A stretch of DNA of 64,000 bases from Aeromonas piscicola (GTDB taxonomy: Bacteria > Pseudomonadota > Gammaproteobacteria > Enterobacterales > Aeromonadaceae). The stretch covers positions 163,428-227,427 of the forward strand of contig NZ_CDBL01000055.1 of assembly GCF_000820005.1 (NCBI RefSeq), in the 5' to 3' direction. Below the pieces are notes generated by a model that saw only the letters and a program-made list of their open reading frames with translations, was not told the origin of the DNA and did not search any database. The position numbers and the translations under genes were made by a program. Positions 38,820-51,955 of this stretch are shown here, piece after piece (position 1 is the stretch's first letter; each line of letters begins with the position of its first letter).

Positions 38820-39038
38820 TTACATGTTCTGTGCTTCGTTTGGCACGATGACAGAGGCGTGATTTCCTTTCGGCCCCTGCTGCAGTTCGAAGTTGACTGC
38901 CTGACCTGCTTTCAAGGTCTTGTAACCTTCCATTTGTATCGTGGAGTAGTGGGCGAAGATATCTTCACCACCCCCTTCCGGACAGATAAACCCAAATCCT
39001 TTTGCGTTGTTAAACCACTTGACTGTTCCGGTTGCCAT
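38820..39038 (-). CDS. cspD: Cold-shock-domain protein CspD
   Basis: A 72-residue cold-shock-domain protein with RNA-binding motifs KGFGFI and DIFAHYS. CspD is a stationary-phase single-stranded nucleic-acid binder that inhibits replication in E. coli. The CspD rather than CspA identity comes from its divergent position next to clpS-clpA, the same as in E. coli, and from the EGGGEDIF spacing. A 229-base gap with runs of A/T separates it from clpS and should hold both promoters. Confidence 0.93.
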   Translation of the reverse strand: MATGTVKWFNNAKGFGFICPEGGGEDIFAHYSTIQMEGYKTLKAGQAVNFELQQGPKGNHASVIVPNEAQNM

Positions 39039-39267
39039 ACATCTACATCCTTTTATTGATTACCCTGAAGTCGTTGAGTAACCTGCGCCAGCCCTTTATA
39101 ACTAGTAGCATAAGCCCATAGCAGACGGGCGCCGATTAGCAAGTAACCAATCTAGTCTAACTTTTGAGCGAGTCAAGGAGTTGTTAACAACTGATGTGAT
39201 CTGGTTAACAAGTCTATTGACAATCTTGTGTTAGACGGTAGTAATCTAGAGGTACCGAAGCGCGATT

Positions 39268-39585
39268 ATGAGCAAGCAGAAAGAACTCTTTGCTAATGAA
39301 GAGATTGCACAAGCAGAGAAAACGAAGCTGCAACCGCCACCCATGTACAAGGTCGTCCTCAACAACGACGACTACACACCGATGGAGTTTGTGGTGGAGG
39401 TGCTGCAAAAGTTCTTTGGTATGGATCTGGACAAGGCCACCCAGGTGATGCTGAGTGTGCATTATAGTGGTAAGGGAGTCTGTGGCACGTTCACCGCCGA
39501 GATAGCTGAAACTAAAGTGGTCCAGGTCAACACCTATTCACGTAACAACGAACATCCACTGCTTTGTACCATGGAAAAGGCTTGA
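39268..39585 (+). CDS. clpS: ClpAP adaptor ClpS (N-degron recognition)
   Basis: A 105-residue adaptor that binds N-terminal Leu, Phe, Trp and Tyr and hands the substrate to ClpA. The [20 protein letters not shown] motif, the HYSGKGVCG loop and the C-terminal [13 protein letters not shown] segment are all conserved. The gene lies 60 bases ahead of clpA. The transferases that create its substrates (aat, bpt) are encoded just downstream. Confidence 0.98.
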   Translation: MSKQKELFANEEIAQAEKTKLQPPPMYKVVLNNDDYTPMEFVVEVLQKFFGMDLDKATQVMLSVHYSGKGVCGTFTAEIAETKVVQVNTYSRNNEHPLLCTMEKA

Positions 39586-39645
39586 ATCTGATGACTTGAT
39601 GGCGATGACGACACCACATTGTTGCTGTACTGAGGGGAGGTGCCT

Positions 39646-41898
39646 ATGTTGAATAAAGATCTAGAAAAGACGCTGAACGAGGCTTTCAAACTGGCCCGTG
39701 ACGAGCGCCATGAATTCATGACCGTCGAGCACCTGTTGTTAGCCCTGTTGGATAACAGCTCAGCCCATGAGGCGCTGAGTTCATGTGGTGCTGATGTGGA
39801 ACTGATGCGCAAAGAGATCAGCGCATTCATCAGTCAAACAACCCCGCTTATCCCCCGCGATGATGAAGATCGCGAAACCCAACCCACGCTTGGCTTCCAA
39901 CGGGTGCTGCAGCGTGCCGTCTTCCATGTCCAGTCTTCTGGCAATACCGAAGTCAGCGGCGCCAACGTGCTGGTCGCCATCTTCAGCGAGCAGGAATCTC
40001 AGGCAGCCTATTTCCTGAAGAAAGCCGAGATCAGCCGACTGGATGTGGTCAATTTCCTCTCCCACGGGGTGCGCAAAGACAGCAAACCGGATAACAGCGG
40101 TAACAACGCCGAGTCTGATGACGATGTCTCTGCTGCCCAGATTGAGAGCTTTGCCACCAACCTGAACCAGCTGGTGCTGGAGGGGCGTATCGACCCGCTC
40201 ATTGGCCGCGATCAGGAGCTGAGCCGTACCATCCAGGTACTGTGCCGTCGCCGCAAGAACAACCCGCTGCTGGTGGGTGAGGCTGGTGTCGGCAAGACAG
40301 CCATCGCCGAGGGGCTGGCCTATCGCATCGTCAAGGGTGATGTGCCCGAGGTGATTGCCGGCAGCACCATCTATTCACTCGACATGGGCTCCCTGCTGGC
40401 GGGCACCAAATACCGTGGTGACTTCGAGAAGCGTCTCAAGGTGCTGCTCAAACAGATTGAGCGCCAGGAAGGGGCCATTCTGTTCATCGACGAGATCCAT
40501 ACCATCATAGGAGCCGGGGCCGCCTCAGGTGGCCAGCTGGATGCGGCCAACCTCATCAAGCCGTTGCTCTCCAATGGTTTGCTGCGCTGTGTTGGGTCGA
40601 CGACTTACCAGGAATATTCCCAGATCTTCGAGAAAGACCGAGCGTTGGCCCGTCGCTTCCAGAAGATCGATATCGTCGAGCCGAGTGTGGATGACACCAC
40701 CCGCATCCTGATGGGCCTCAAGAGCCGCTACGAATCGCACCACGGCGTGCGTTATACCGTCAAGGCGATCCGTGCGGCGGTTGAGCTGTCGGCCAAGTAC
40801 ATCAATGACCGTCATCTGCCTGACAAGGCGATTGATGTGATCGACGAGGCGGGGGCAGGGCAGCGTCTGCTGCCGGTGAGCAAGCGCAAGAAAGTGATCA
40901 ATGTGCCGGAAATCGAAGCCATAGTTGCCAAAATAGCCCGTATTCCGGAGAAGTCAGTCTCTTCCTCCGACAAGGAAGTACTGAAGAACCTGGAGCGCAA
41001 CCTAAAGATGGTGGTGTTTGGTCAGGACAAGGCAATCGCGGTGCTGACCGACTCAATCCGTCTGTCACGCTCTGGCCTTGGCAATGAACGCCGTCCTGTG
41101 GGTTGCTTCCTGTTTGCCGGCCCGACCGGGGTGGGCAAGACAGAGGTCACCCAGCAGCTTGGCAAGGCGCTCGGAGTGGAAGTGCTGCGTTTTGACATGT
41201 CCGAGTACATGGAGCGACACACAGTCTCACGTTTGATTGGTGCTCCTCCCGGTTATGTCGGCTTTGAACAGGGCGGTTTGTTGACCGACTCGGTGCTCAA
41301 GCACCCGCACTCAGTGGTGTTGCTGGACGAGATAGAGAAGGCGCACCCGGATGTGTTCAACTTGCTGCTGCAGGTAATGGACAACGGGACTCTGACGGAT
41401 AACAACGGGCGCAAGGCAGATTTTCGCAACGTGATCCTGGTGATGACCACCAACGCCGGTGTGCAGGAGACCCAGCGCAAGTCCATTGGCTTCCAGCAAC
41501 AGGACATGAGCCACGATGCCATGGCGGTGATCAACAAGACGTTCAGCCCGGAATTCCGCAACCGGCTCGATCACACCATCTGGTTCAACCATCTGGACAT
41601 GACGGTGATCCATCAGGTGGTCGACAAGTTCATTGTCGAGTTGCAGGTACAACTGGATGCCAAGGGAGTGTCTCTTGAAGTGTCCGAGGGTGTCCGCCAC
41701 TGGTTGGCCGAGAAGGGATATGACAGGGCCATGGGAGCCAGACCCATGGGACGGGTCATCCAAGAACACCTCAAGAAACCCTTGGCCAATGAGATCCTGT
41801 TCGGATCACTGGTTGATGGGGGGGTAGTGAAGGTTGAGTTGGTAAATGACAGCCTCAGCTTTGATTTTCAGGTCAATATTGAAGCTGTCTCCCACTAA
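39646..41898 (+). CDS. clpA: ATP-dependent Clp protease ATPase subunit ClpA
   Basis: A 750-residue AAA+ unfoldase that feeds ClpP. It has an N-domain that binds ClpS, Walker A1 GEAGVGKT (211-218), Walker A2 GPTGVGKT (492-499), the Walker [13 protein letters not shown] and an IGF-type ClpP-binding loop (KSIGFQQQ). There is no coiled-coil middle domain, which separates it from ClpB and ClpV. ATG 39646 follows GAGGGGAGG closely. It ends at a strong bidirectional terminator. Confidence 0.98.
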   Translation: MLNKDLEKTLNEAFKLARDERHEFMTVEHLLLALLDNSSAHEALSSCGADVELMRKEISAFISQTTPLIPRDDEDRETQPTLGFQRVLQRAVFHVQSSGNTEVSGANVLVAIFSEQESQAAYFLKKAEISRLDVVNFLSHGVRKDSKPDNSGNNAESDDDVSAAQIESFATNLNQLVLEGRIDPLIGRDQELSRTIQVLCRRRKNNPLLVGEAGVGKTAIAEGLAYRIVKGDVPEVIAGSTIYSLDMGSLLAGTKYRGDFEKRLKVLLKQIERQEGAILFIDEIHTIIGAGAASGGQLDAANLIKPLLSNGLLRCVGSTTYQEYSQIFEKDRALARRFQKIDIVEPSVDDTTRILMGLKSRYESHHGVRYTVKAIRAAVELSAKYINDRHLPDKAIDVIDEAGAGQRLLPVSKRKKVINVPEIEAIVAKIARIPEKSVSSSDKEVLKNLERNLKMVVFGQDKAIAVLTDSIRLSRSGLGNERRPVGCFLFAGPTGVGKTEVTQQLGKALGVEVLRFDMSEYMERHTVSRLIGAPPGYVGFEQGGLLTDSVLKHPHSVVLLDEIEKAHPDVFNLLLQVMDNGTLTDNNGRKADFRNVILVMTTNAGVQETQRKSIGFQQQDMSHDAMAVINKTFSPEFRNRLDHTIWFNHLDMTVIHQVVDKFIVELQVQLDAKGVSLEVSEGVRHWLAEKGYDRAMGARPMGRVIQEHLKKPLANEILFGSLVDGGVVKVELVNDSLSFDFQVNIEAVSH

Positions 41899-41920
41899 GC
41901 ACTGATAGTTAGAAAGCGAC

Positions 41921-41952
41921 AAAAAACCCCAACCGAGAGGTTGGGGTTTTTT
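41921..41952. terminator. Bidirectional terminator between clpA and infA
   Basis: CCCCAACC and GGTTGGGG flank a GAGA loop, with six A residues before and six T residues after, serving convergent clpA (+) and infA (-). Confidence 0.93.
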
Positions 41953-41966
41953 GCTGAATTCCTGGC

Positions 41967-42966
<1,000 letters not shown>

Positions 42967-42970
<4 letters not shown>

Positions 42971-43674
42971 AGGCTGATGCTCCCCGGTTGCCAGCAGTTC
43001 TCCGCCAATGGCTGTCGGCTCAGTTTGGTCAGCGCCGTCAAGAAGGTGGCCCTCGGCCACTCCTGGATCCCCATGGTGGCCAGGAAGTCATTTTGCATCT
43101 GGCAGTCGATCAGCGCGCCGCCATGGCGGGCGAAGTGCTGGCAGAGCGCCATCATGGCCAGTTTGGCCCCGTTGTCGATGCGACTGAACATGGACTCGCC
43201 ACAGAAGAGGCGGCCGAGGGAGAGGCCATAGAGACCTGCTTGCAGCTGGCCATCCTGCCAGATCTCGATTGAGTGGGCATGGCCAAGGTGGTGAAGTTGT
43301 CGATAGGCGTCGATCATGGGCGTGCTTATCCAGGTTCCACTGGCACTGCGACGGGGGGCGGCGCAGGCCGCTATTACCTCATTAAAGGCGCGATTGATGG
43401 AAATATCGAATGAGGTGCGGCGGATAAATTTGCGCAGGCTGCGACCTATGTGCAGCTGTTCGGGGATGATGACCCCTCTGGGATCCGGCGACCACCACAG
43501 CAACGGCTGGTGGGGCTCATTCCACGGGAAGATCCCCTTGTGGTAAGCTGCCAGCAATCGTTCAGGGGAGAGATCCCCGCCGATCGCCAGCAGGCCGTTG
43601 GGTTCATCCAGTGCGTGCCCGGGGTCGGGAAACCAGCACAGCGCATCATCCAATTGGGTAAGATAGCGAGACAT
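42967..43674 (-). CDS. aat: Leucyl/phenylalanyl-tRNA-protein transferase Aat
   Basis: A 235-residue enzyme that adds Leu or Phe to N-terminal Lys or Arg, the other branch of the N-degron pathway. Conserved sequence: FPDPGHALDEPNGLLAIGGDL, YHKGIFPWNEP, WWSPDPRGVI, then GLYGLSLGRLFCGESMFSR and HGGALIDCQ. I chose ATG 43674 (SRYLTQLD) because the enzyme family begins there. It is divergent from the gene at 43694 with only 19 bases between starts, so their promoters overlap the coding sequences. Confidence 0.97.
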
Positions 43675-43693
43675 AAGGCGAAGAGGTTCACAG

Positions 43694-44164
43694 ATGAAGG
43701 CCATTATCCTGATAGTATCCAGCTTGCTCTGCTTTGTCACTGCGCCCGCCGGGGCCCAGGTTTACGAGCGCAACACGGCGCGGCCCGTCAATCAGGTGGT
43801 GTTTGGCCAGGTGGAGACGGTGCGCAACATCACCCAGCGCCAGATCCTGGAGTCCGAGCACTCCGGCTGGAAAACCCTGGGCGGTGCCGTTTTGGGCGGC
43901 CTGCTTGGCAACCAGTTTGGCGGCGGTCACGGCCGTGAAATTGCCACCGCCGTCGGGGCGCTGGCCGGCGCGGCTGCGGCGCAGCAGTATCAGTCTGGCG
44001 GCACTGTGGTGGAGAACAAGCTGGTGGAGCTGCTCATTCGCAACGAGCAGAACGGGCTCATCAATGTCATTCAGGATTATGATCCGGCCATGGTATTCAT
44101 GAACGGCGACAAGGTGCGCATCCTCTATTTCAACGATGGGGTGCGGGTCGACAAGACCTATTGA
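43694..44164 (+). CDS. Glycine-zipper 2TM envelope protein
   Basis: A 156-residue protein with a signal peptide (ending near PAGAQ) and a glycine-zipper segment (LGGAVLGGLLGNQFGGGHG, then VGALAGAAAAQQ) of the SlyB/Rickettsia 17-kDa antigen type. No lipobox Cys is visible at the cleavage site, so it is probably not a lipoprotein. The C-terminal half forms a small beta domain (DPAMVFMNGDKVRILYF). Such proteins sit in or near the outer membrane; the exact role is unknown. Confidence 0.8.
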   Translation: MKAIILIVSSLLCFVTAPAGAQVYERNTARPVNQVVFGQVETVRNITQRQILESEHSGWKTLGGAVLGGLLGNQFGGGHGREIATAVGALAGAAAAQQYQSGGTVVENKLVELLIRNEQNGLINVIQDYDPAMVFMNGDKVRILYFNDGVRVDKTY

Positions 44165-44268
44165 GTGGAACCAGGAAAGAAGTAGGGGGAGAGGGGGAGC
44201 AACCCGACGACATCCACAGTGAGGATCCGTCGGGCGGTACTACACGGTGCTCATCTGCCGAGGTCTGC

Positions 44269-45516
44269 TCAGGCCGATGAGTCCTGAGACACTATCTTGT
44301 CGCGACCTGTGTTCTTCGCCTGATAGAGCAGGCGATCCGCCTCGCTCAGTGCCTCGTCCATGGAGACGCGCCCGACCTTGATCACCCCAAAACTGGCGCG
44401 AGCAAACAGCGGGATCTCCCGTGACAACGGCTGTTGACGCAGTTGCTGGCGCAGCCCCTCCAGCCGTTTGAGCAGCACTGGCACGGTGCAATGGGGCACC
44501 ATCAGGGCAAACTCCTCGCCGCCAAAACGGGCGATCATGGCATCGGGGAAGAACTGGGTGAGCAACCGGGTCAGGTGACAAAGCAGCTGATCGCCGATGG
44601 CATGACCCCAGTGATCGTTGACCTGCTTGAAGTGGTCCACGTCGAGCACACAGAGGGCGAGCGGCGTCTCCTGGCGCAGATGATCCTCAAACCACTTCTG
44701 CCCCTCGTTGAACCAGTAACGCCGGTTATAGAGCCCGGTCAGGTAGTCGCGGTTGGCCGACTCCTGAATGCTGTTGAACTGCTCAAGGGCTTCCAGGTTG
44801 TGGCTGACCCGGCACTGCAACTCTTCCGGTTCAAACGGCTGGTTGAGAAAGTCGTTGGCGCCCTGTTTGAGATAGCGGGCGGAGAGGCCGCGCTTGTCCG
44901 ACACCGAGATCCCTATGATGGCGAGCTGCTGCTTGCTGTAGCGCTCCCGCAGCATGCGCACCAGGCTGATGCCGTCGATCTCAGGCATGTAGTAGTCGAC
45001 CAGCACCAGCCGGATGGCCGGGTTCTGTTCAAGCTGGGCCAGGGCATCGCGGGCATGGCTCGCCTCATGTACCTGCAGCAACTGCTTGCGCAGCTGGGCC
45101 ATGGTGCGATGGCGGGAGGTGCGTGAATCATCAACCACCAAGACCTCAATTTTCTGATTGAGATAGAGGCGATGCACCAGACTGACCGCGTATTGCAGTG
45201 AGTGGCGCGAATCCTTCATCACGTAATCCAGCACCCCGGCCTCCAGCCAGGCTTCCCGCTTGTCTTCGCTGATGTCGGCGGTGAGGATCACCACCGGCAG
45301 GCCCAGTTCCAGCAGCACCTTGACGGCTTCCCCGCTGGGGGCATCCGGCAGGGTGAGATCGACCAGGGCCACCACATACTCTTCCCCCTGGCAATGACGG
45401 GCGCCCTCCAGGGTATCGAACGCATCGATTTCCAGACCTGTTTGCTGTGCTATGGCCTGGATCAACATGCGGCGGATCGTCAGACTGTCTTCGACAATCA
45501 ATATTTTCTGTTTCAT
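44269..45516 (-). CDS. Two-receiver GGDEF diguanylate cyclase
   Basis: A 415-residue protein with two receiver domains in tandem (phospho-acceptor Asp53 and Asp174) and a C-terminal GGDEF domain with an intact GGEEF (332-336), so it should make cyclic-di-GMP. The product-inhibition site R-x-x-D five residues before GGEEF is absent (the sequence there is FFPD), so feedback control may be missing. No histidine kinase lies next to it. It is transcribed away from trxB's end and separated by a terminator. Confidence 0.93.
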   Translation of the reverse strand: MKQKILIVEDSLTIRRMLIQAIAQQTGLEIDAFDTLEGARHCQGEEYVVALVDLTLPDAPSGEAVKVLLELGLPVVILTADISEDKREAWLEAGVLDYVMKDSRHSLQYAVSLVHRLYLNQKIEVLVVDDSRTSRHRTMAQLRKQLLQVHEASHARDALAQLEQNPAIRLVLVDYYMPEIDGISLVRMLRERYSKQQLAIIGISVSDKRGLSARYLKQGANDFLNQPFEPEELQCRVSHNLEALEQFNSIQESANRDYLTGLYNRRYWFNEGQKWFEDHLRQETPLALCVLDVDHFKQVNDHWGHAIGDQLLCHLTRLLTQFFPDAMIARFGGEEFALMVPHCTVPVLLKRLEGLRQQLRQQPLSREIPLFARASFGVIKVGRVSMDEALSEADRLLYQAKNTGRDKIVSQDSSA

Positions 45517-45531
45517 CCGGCTCCTTAAAAT

Positions 45532-45561
45532 AAAAAGGCATGCCTCACGGCATGCCTTTTA
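45532..45561 (-). terminator. Terminator downstream of trxB
   Basis: A 12-bp perfect stem, AAAAGGCATGCC with loop TCAC, and a T-run on the minus strand. It lies between trxB and the GGDEF gene. Confidence 0.85.
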
Positions 45562-45573
45562 TATCTCTTGTGC

Positions 45574-46677
<1,104 letters not shown>

Positions 46678-46704
46678 TCATCGGCTCCCCGGGCGGGGCG
46701 GCGA

Positions 46705-47820
46705 TCAGTTCAGCAGGGTCAGGGGATCCGTGTAGGCAAGGCCATGAGCCACGGCAACCTCCTTGCAGGTGAGCTTGCCCTCCATCACGTTGAGACCGTG
46801 CAGCAGGTTGGGGTCGCTCAGCAGTGCCTGACGATAGCCTTGCTCCGCCAGCTTGATGATGAAGGGGAGGGTGGCGTTGTTGAGGGCCACGGTTGAGGTG
46901 CGGGCTACCGCCCCCGGCATGTTGGCGACACAGTAGTGCACCACCTCGTCGACTATGTAGGTGGGATCTTCATGGGTGGTCGGGTGGGAGGTCTCCACGC
47001 AGCCGCCCTGATCGATGGCCACATCGACAATGGCAGAACCCGGTTTCATGCGGGCAATGTGGTCACGGCTGACAAGTTTTGGCGCAGTGGCGCCGGGCAC
47101 CAGCACGCCGCCGATGACCAGATCCGCCGCCAGCAGATGGCGCTCCAGGGTCTCGCGGTTGGAGTAGACCACCTTGGCGGCGCCTTGGAATTCGCTGTCG
47201 AGGCGGCGCAGGGTGTCGATATTGTTGTCGAGTATGGTCACATCGGCACGCAGACCAATGGCCATGCGGGCTGCGTTCGAACCCACGACACCACCCCCTA
47301 TGATCACCACCTTGGCCGGCTCGACCCCGGGTACGCCGCCGAGCAGCATGCCGCTCCCGCCACGGGATTTTTCCAGCGCCTGGGCGCCCGCCTGAATGGA
47401 CATGCGTCCGGCCACTTCCGACATGGGGGCCAGCAAGGGCAGGCCGCCACGGCCATCGGTGACGGTTTCGTAGGCGATGCAGATGGCTCCGCTCTTGAGC
47501 AGCTCCCGGGTCTGGGGCAGATCGGGCGCCAGATGCAGGTAGGTAAAGAGGGTCTGGCCCTGGCGCAGCATGGCGCGTTCGACGGCCTGGGGCTCCTTCA
47601 CCTTGACGATCATCTCGGCTTTGGCGAAAACCTCTGCGGCGGAGGCCAAAATTTCGGCACCGGCAGCGCGATAATCTGCATCACCGAAGCCAATGCCGTT
47701 TCCGGCGCCGCTTTGGACGAAAACAGTATGGTTTCGTGCTGTTAGTTCACGTACACTGGCCGGAACCATGCCTACGCGATATTCATGGTTTTTTATTTCT
47801 TTAGGTACACCGATAATCAT
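46705..47820 (-). CDS. ald: Alanine dehydrogenase Ald
   Basis: A 371-residue NAD-dependent enzyme converting alanine to pyruvate and ammonia. The sequence begins [16 protein letters not shown]; the catalytic Lys (VKVKEPQ) and His (TYLHLAPD) regions and the NAD-binding [17 protein letters not shown] are present. It is divergent from lrp with a 150-base AT-rich gap, the typical arrangement for an Lrp-controlled alanine-degradation gene. Confidence 0.97.
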   Translation of the reverse strand: MIIGVPKEIKNHEYRVGMVPASVRELTARNHTVFVQSGAGNGIGFGDADYRAAGAEILASAAEVFAKAEMIVKVKEPQAVERAMLRQGQTLFTYLHLAPDLPQTRELLKSGAICIAYETVTDGRGGLPLLAPMSEVAGRMSIQAGAQALEKSRGGSGMLLGGVPGVEPAKVVIIGGGVVGSNAARMAIGLRADVTILDNNIDTLRRLDSEFQGAAKVVYSNRETLERHLLAADLVIGGVLVPGATAPKLVSRDHIARMKPGSAIVDVAIDQGGCVETSHPTTHEDPTYIVDEVVHYCVANMPGAVARTSTVALNNATLPFIIKLAEQGYRQALLSDPNLLHGLNVMEGKLTCKEVAVAHGLAYTDPLTLLN

Positions 47821-47970
47821 GCTATCCCTCGTCTATCGATTGGTGTTTTATGTTGCAAAAATGTTAAGCAACATTTGCGCCTAGTATATTCAGGTATTGA
47901 CAGGATTTGTGACCATAATTATAAAATGACTGGTGATTCTTACCAAAAAATAGCCAAAGGATGGAATAAA

Positions 47971-48462
47971 ATGATGGAAGCTAAGAGTCGGCTAAAGGAT
48001 TTGGACAGGATTGACCGCAACATTCTGAATGAGCTGCAAAAGGATGGCAGGATTTCGAATGTTGAGTTGTCCAAACGAGTTGGCCTGAGTCCTACACCGT
48101 GTCTGGAACGGGTTCGTCGCCTCGAGCGACAAGGTTATATCGAGGGATATGCCGCTATTCTGAACCCTCATTATCTGGACGCGTCTCTGCTGGTGTTCGT
48201 GGAAATTACCCTCAATCGCGGTGCGCCGGATGTGTTTGAACAGTTCAACAAGGCTGTTCAGGTGCTTGAAGAGATCCAGGAGTGCCATCTGGTCTCCGGC
48301 GATTTCGACTATCTGCTCAAGACCCGCGTCAGCGACATGTCGGCCTATCGTCGCCTGCTGGGGGAAACCCTGCTGCGGCTGCCCGGTGTCAATGACACCC
48401 GCACCTACGTGGTGATGGAAGAGGTCAAACAGAGCAGTCGTCTGGTGATCAGCACCCGTTGA
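47971..48462 (+). CDS. lrp: Leucine-responsive regulator Lrp
   Basis: A 163-residue Lrp, almost identical in pattern to the E. coli protein (LDRIDRNILNELQKDGRIS, VELSKRVGLSPTPCLERVRR, GDFDYLLKTRV). It has an N-terminal helix-turn-helix and a C-terminal RAM domain that senses leucine or alanine. AAAGGATGG lies about 7 bases before ATG 47971; ATG 47974 is equally possible. It is divergent from ald and probably controls both. Confidence 0.97.
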   Translation: MMEAKSRLKDLDRIDRNILNELQKDGRISNVELSKRVGLSPTPCLERVRRLERQGYIEGYAAILNPHYLDASLLVFVEITLNRGAPDVFEQFNKAVQVLEEIQECHLVSGDFDYLLKTRVSDMSAYRRLLGETLLRLPGVNDTRTYVVMEEVKQSSRLVISTR

Positions 48463-48511
48463 GTTGGGTTATGCTGTGGCTTGCCAGGCTAATGACAAGT
48501 CACGACAGTCA

Positions 48512-48540
48512 GAAACGAGCGGCCGGTCCGCTCGTTTCTT
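48512..48540 (+). terminator. Terminator of lrp
   Basis: An 11-bp perfect stem (GAAACGAGCGG, complement at 48528-48538) with a 5-base loop and a short T-rich end. Confidence 0.8.
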
Positions 48541-48669
48541 CTTATCGTTATCGCGTTGGTTGTGAATATGGCCCAGCCCATCAGGCACTGGCTGACAATC
48601 GGTGGGCTTTTCAGGGATACTAGGCCCCCTTATCCCCTGCATTACATGTTTTCAGAAAGGAGCCGGAGT

Positions 48670-51192
48670 TTGGCCGATAAAAAGCTGTTTACTCCTTTAT
48701 CAGGTACACAACGGATCTTCGAAGCCGTCTTGATCGCCATCACCCTGATGGCTGCCTATCTCTTGCTTGCCCTGTTGTCCTATCACCCGGCCGATCCCGG
48801 TTGGTCCCAGACCTCCTGGCAAGGGGAGGTGAAGAACCTCGCCGGTAGCGCGGGGGCCTGGCTCGCCGACATCACCATGTTCACCTTTGGGGCCTTCTCC
48901 TATCTGGTTCCCCCCCTGGTCGTCCTGCTGGGCTGGAGCCTGTTCTGGCGCCCGAGCCGGCTGCTGGACGTGGATTACCTTACCCTGTCGGTACGGATAG
49001 TGGGTTTCGTGCTGACCGTGCTCGGCATGTCCGCCATCGCCAGCATGAACTTCAACGACATGCAGAATTTTTCCGCCGGCGGTCTGGTGGGGGATGTGAT
49101 CTCCTCCGCCGTGGTGCCGCTGTTTGGCGGCGTCGGTGCCAACCTGATGCTGCTCTGCTTCGTGGCCACCGGCATCACACTGTTTACCGGCTGGTCCTGG
49201 CTCACCATAGTCGAGCGGATCGGTGCCACCTGCACTGGCTCGGTCAGCGCGGTTTACCACTTCCCCACCACCCTGGGTCGCTGGTTGACCGGCGGCTGGC
49301 GCCAGCCCCGTTTTGAGGGACCGGATCCCCTGCTGGAAGGGGGCCTGGGTGCCATCGAGCTGGATGAGGATGAAGAGGACGATCCTCACACCAGCTGGAC
49401 TCGTAGTCCCAAGGGCAAGACGGGCAAGGGCCAGAAGGCCAAGTCCGATGAGTGGCTGCCCGAGCTCGATGACGATACCTTCCAGTTCGATCCACAGTTT
49501 GATGATGAAGACGACGAGCCGGCGCCCGTGGCCAAGCCCAAGCGCGCCGCTGCTGCCACTGCTCGTCGCCAGCCGGCCCTGAGTACGGTCGATGACGAGG
49601 ATGAAGAGTTCGATCTGCCCTGGGCCGAGGGTGACGATGATGTGGCCGCACCGGTCGCCGTTGCGCCGAGCAAGCCCAAGCGTCGTCCACAGCCAGGCAT
49701 GGCGCCCTTGCCGAGCCTGGAGCTGCTGGACAGGCCGCCTGCCAAGACCCAGATGATGAGCAAGGACGAGCTGGATCGCATGGGCCGTCTGGTGGAGGCA
49801 AAACTCGCCGACTACAACGTGCAGGCCAAGGTGGTCGGTGTCTATCCTGGCCCCGTCATCACCCGTTTCGAACTGGATCTGGCGCCGGGCATGAAGGCGA
49901 GCAAGATTACCAACCTGTCGCGGGACTTGGCCCGTTCCCTCTCCGCCAGCAGTGTGCGGGTGGTGGAAGTTATCCCGGGCAAGACCTTCGTTGGTATCGA
50001 GCTGCCCAACCGGGTGCGCCAGACTGTCTACCTGCGCGAGACCCTCGACTGCGAGGCCTTCCGTGACAGTCGCAACCCGCTCACCATGGGCCTGGGTCAG
50101 GACATAGCCGGCGAGCCAGTGGTGGTGAATCTGGCCAAGATGCCGCACCTGCTGGTGGCCGGTACCACAGGCTCGGGCAAGTCGGTGGGGGTCAACACCA
50201 TGATCATCTCCATGCTCTACAAGTCATCGCCGGACGATCTGCGCTTCATCATGATCGACCCCAAGATGCTGGAACTCTCGGTCTACGAAGGGATCCCGCA
50301 CCTGCTGACCGAGGTGGTCACCGACATGAAGGATGCCGCCAACGCCCTGCGCTGGTGCGTGGGTGAGATGGAGCGTCGCTACAAGCTGATGTCGGCGGTC
50401 GGGGTGCGCAACCTCAAGGGCTACAACGACAAGGTGTTGGCCGCAGCAGCAGAGGGAGAACCGATGCGTGATCCCCTCTGGCGCCCGGGTGACTCCATGG
50501 ATCAGATGCCGCCCGAGCTGGAAAAGCTGCCCCACATAGTGGTGGTGGTGGACGAATTTGCCGACATGATGATGATTGTCGGCAAGAAGGTGGAAGAGCT
50601 GATCGCCCGGATCGCCCAGAAGGCGCGGGCCGCCGGTATTCACCTCATTCTGGCGACCCAGCGTCCTTCGGTGGACGTGATCACCGGCCTCATCAAGGCC
50701 AACATTCCGACCCGCATCTCGTTCCAGGTATCGAGCAAGATCGACTCGCGCACCATTCTGGATCAGGGCGGTGCCGAATCCCTGCTTGGCATGGGCGACA
50801 TGCTCTACATGCCGGCCGGTACCTCCAACCCCACCCGTGTCCATGGCGCCTTCGTCGATGACCACGAGGTGCACAAGGTGGTGGCGGACTGGAAACTGCG
50901 CGGCGAGCCGAACTACATAGAGGAGATCCTCTCCGGCGAGTCGGGCGGCGAGGGTGGCAGCGGCGAATTTGGCGGGGGCGGCGATGAAGAGCTCGACCCT
51001 CTGTTCGACGAGGCGGTGGCCTTCGTGGTGGAGTCCCGCCGTGGTTCCACTTCCAGCGTGCAGCGCAAGTTCAAGATTGGTTACAACCGGGCCGCTCGTC
51101 TCATCGAGCAGATGGAAAACCAGGGCATCGTCAGCAGCCCGGGTGGCAATGGTCAGCGCGACGTGCTGGCACCGCCACCGGTACGAGACTAA
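48670..51192 (+). CDS. ftsK: DNA translocase FtsK
   Basis: An 840-residue cell-division DNA pump. Four membrane helices in the first 190 residues place it at the septum. A short acidic, Pro/Lys-rich linker (about 230-360) is followed by the RecA-like motor with Walker A GTTGSGKS (498-505) and the C-terminal gamma domain ([21 protein letters not shown]) that reads chromosome polarity sequences. It is much shorter than E. coli FtsK (1329) because of the linker. AAAGGAG precedes the TTG at 48670; ATG 48646 is the other option, without a ribosome site. Confidence 0.95.
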   Translation: MADKKLFTPLSGTQRIFEAVLIAITLMAAYLLLALLSYHPADPGWSQTSWQGEVKNLAGSAGAWLADITMFTFGAFSYLVPPLVVLLGWSLFWRPSRLLDVDYLTLSVRIVGFVLTVLGMSAIASMNFNDMQNFSAGGLVGDVISSAVVPLFGGVGANLMLLCFVATGITLFTGWSWLTIVERIGATCTGSVSAVYHFPTTLGRWLTGGWRQPRFEGPDPLLEGGLGAIELDEDEEDDPHTSWTRSPKGKTGKGQKAKSDEWLPELDDDTFQFDPQFDDEDDEPAPVAKPKRAAAATARRQPALSTVDDEDEEFDLPWAEGDDDVAAPVAVAPSKPKRRPQPGMAPLPSLELLDRPPAKTQMMSKDELDRMGRLVEAKLADYNVQAKVVGVYPGPVITRFELDLAPGMKASKITNLSRDLARSLSASSVRVVEVIPGKTFVGIELPNRVRQTVYLRETLDCEAFRDSRNPLTMGLGQDIAGEPVVVNLAKMPHLLVAGTTGSGKSVGVNTMIISMLYKSSPDDLRFIMIDPKMLELSVYEGIPHLLTEVVTDMKDAANALRWCVGEMERRYKLMSAVGVRNLKGYNDKVLAAAAEGEPMRDPLWRPGDSMDQMPPELEKLPHIVVVVDEFADMMMIVGKKVEELIARIAQKARAAGIHLILATQRPSVDVITGLIKANIPTRISFQVSSKIDSRTILDQGGAESLLGMGDMLYMPAGTSNPTRVHGAFVDDHEVHKVVADWKLRGEPNYIEEILSGESGGEGGSGEFGGGGDEELDPLFDEAVAFVVESRRGSTSSVQRKFKIGYNRAARLIEQMENQGIVSSPGGNGQRDVLAPPPVRD

Positions 51193-51210
51193 GCCTCATC
51201 CCACTATCCT

Positions 51211-51239
51211 GGCCATGCCCTCTGCGGGCGTGGCCTTTT
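51211..51239 (+). terminator. Terminator-like hairpin between ftsK and lolA
   Basis: GGCCATGCCC and GGGCGTGGCC flank a 5-base loop, followed by TTTT, 16 bases before lolA. Confidence 0.75.
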
Positions 51240-51254
51240 ATCGAGATCGTCGTT

Positions 51255-51875
51255 ATGAAAAGCATGATGAAAAAACAACTGTTGATGGGAACCGTGCTGC
51301 TGGTCGCCAGCAGCCAGGTGTGGGCCGATGCGGCCAGCGACCTCAAGCAGAAGCTGGCGGGCGTGGGCCTCTTCTCCGCCAAATTTGCCCAGACCGTCTA
51401 TGACAGCAAGGGCAAGGAGCTGCAGAAGGCTGGCGGCGACCTGCTGGTGCAGCGCCCCAATCGCTTCAACTGGCACACCACCTCACCGGACGAGAGCCTG
51501 ATCGTGGCCGATGGCAAGGACGTCTGGGTCTACGATCCTTTCGTCGAGCAGGTGACCGCACTCAAACTCAAGGATGCGGTGCTCAACACCCCCTTCATCC
51601 TGATCGCCGGTAACGACGACAAGTTCTGGAAAAACTACGACGTGACTCAGCAAGGGGACGTCTACACAGTCACCAGCCGCAACAAGGATGAGCTGATCGC
51701 CTCCTTCCGCGTCACCTTCGATCGTGATAACAACATCAGCCGCTTCGATGTGAAAGAGGCCCAGGGGCAGTGGAGCGAGTTCACCCTGAGCCAGTTCAAT
51801 CGCAAGCCGGCGCTCAAGGGCAATGAGTTTGCCTTCAAGATCCCGAAGGGGGTCGAGCTGGACGACCAGCGCTGA
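51255..51875 (+). CDS. lolA: Periplasmic lipoprotein carrier LolA
   Basis: A 206-residue protein with a signal peptide ([16 protein letters not shown]). It carries lipoproteins from the LolCDE transporter to LolB in the outer membrane. The unclosed barrel pattern ([34 protein letters not shown] in pieces) and C-terminal [15 protein letters not shown] are typical. Two starts, 51255 and 51267, are possible. The TGA overlaps the ATG of the mini-frame at 51875. Confidence 0.96.
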   Translation: MKSMMKKQLLMGTVLLVASSQVWADAASDLKQKLAGVGLFSAKFAQTVYDSKGKELQKAGGDLLVQRPNRFNWHTTSPDESLIVADGKDVWVYDPFVEQVTALKLKDAVLNTPFILIAGNDDKFWKNYDVTQQGDVYTVTSRNKDELIASFRVTFDRDNNISRFDVKEAQGQWSEFTLSQFNRKPALKGNEFAFKIPKGVELDDQR

Positions 51876-51955
51876 TGAGCAATCTCTCTTTGGATTTATC
51901 GTCGAACCGTCTTCCACTGGCGATCGACGTAGTACGGGACGGTCACCGCAGATGA
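51875..51955 (+). CDS. 26-codon chimeric mini-frame between lolA and rarA
   Basis: The frame begins [10 protein letters not shown], almost the same as RarA's own start [10 protein letters not shown], and PLA follows at a matching distance. Its last bases (GTAGTACGGGACGG...CGCAG) align with the end of lolA (GTCGAGCTGGACGA...CGCTG). It overlaps the lolA stop by 1 base (TGATG) and the rarA start by 4 (ATGA). Nearly all nucleotide differences in the first ten codons are silent. It looks like a tandem duplicate of the lolA/rarA junction. Whether it is translated is unknown; it could simply carry ribosomes from lolA to rarA. Confidence 0.55.
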   Translation: MSNLSLDLSSNRLPLAIDVVRDGHRR

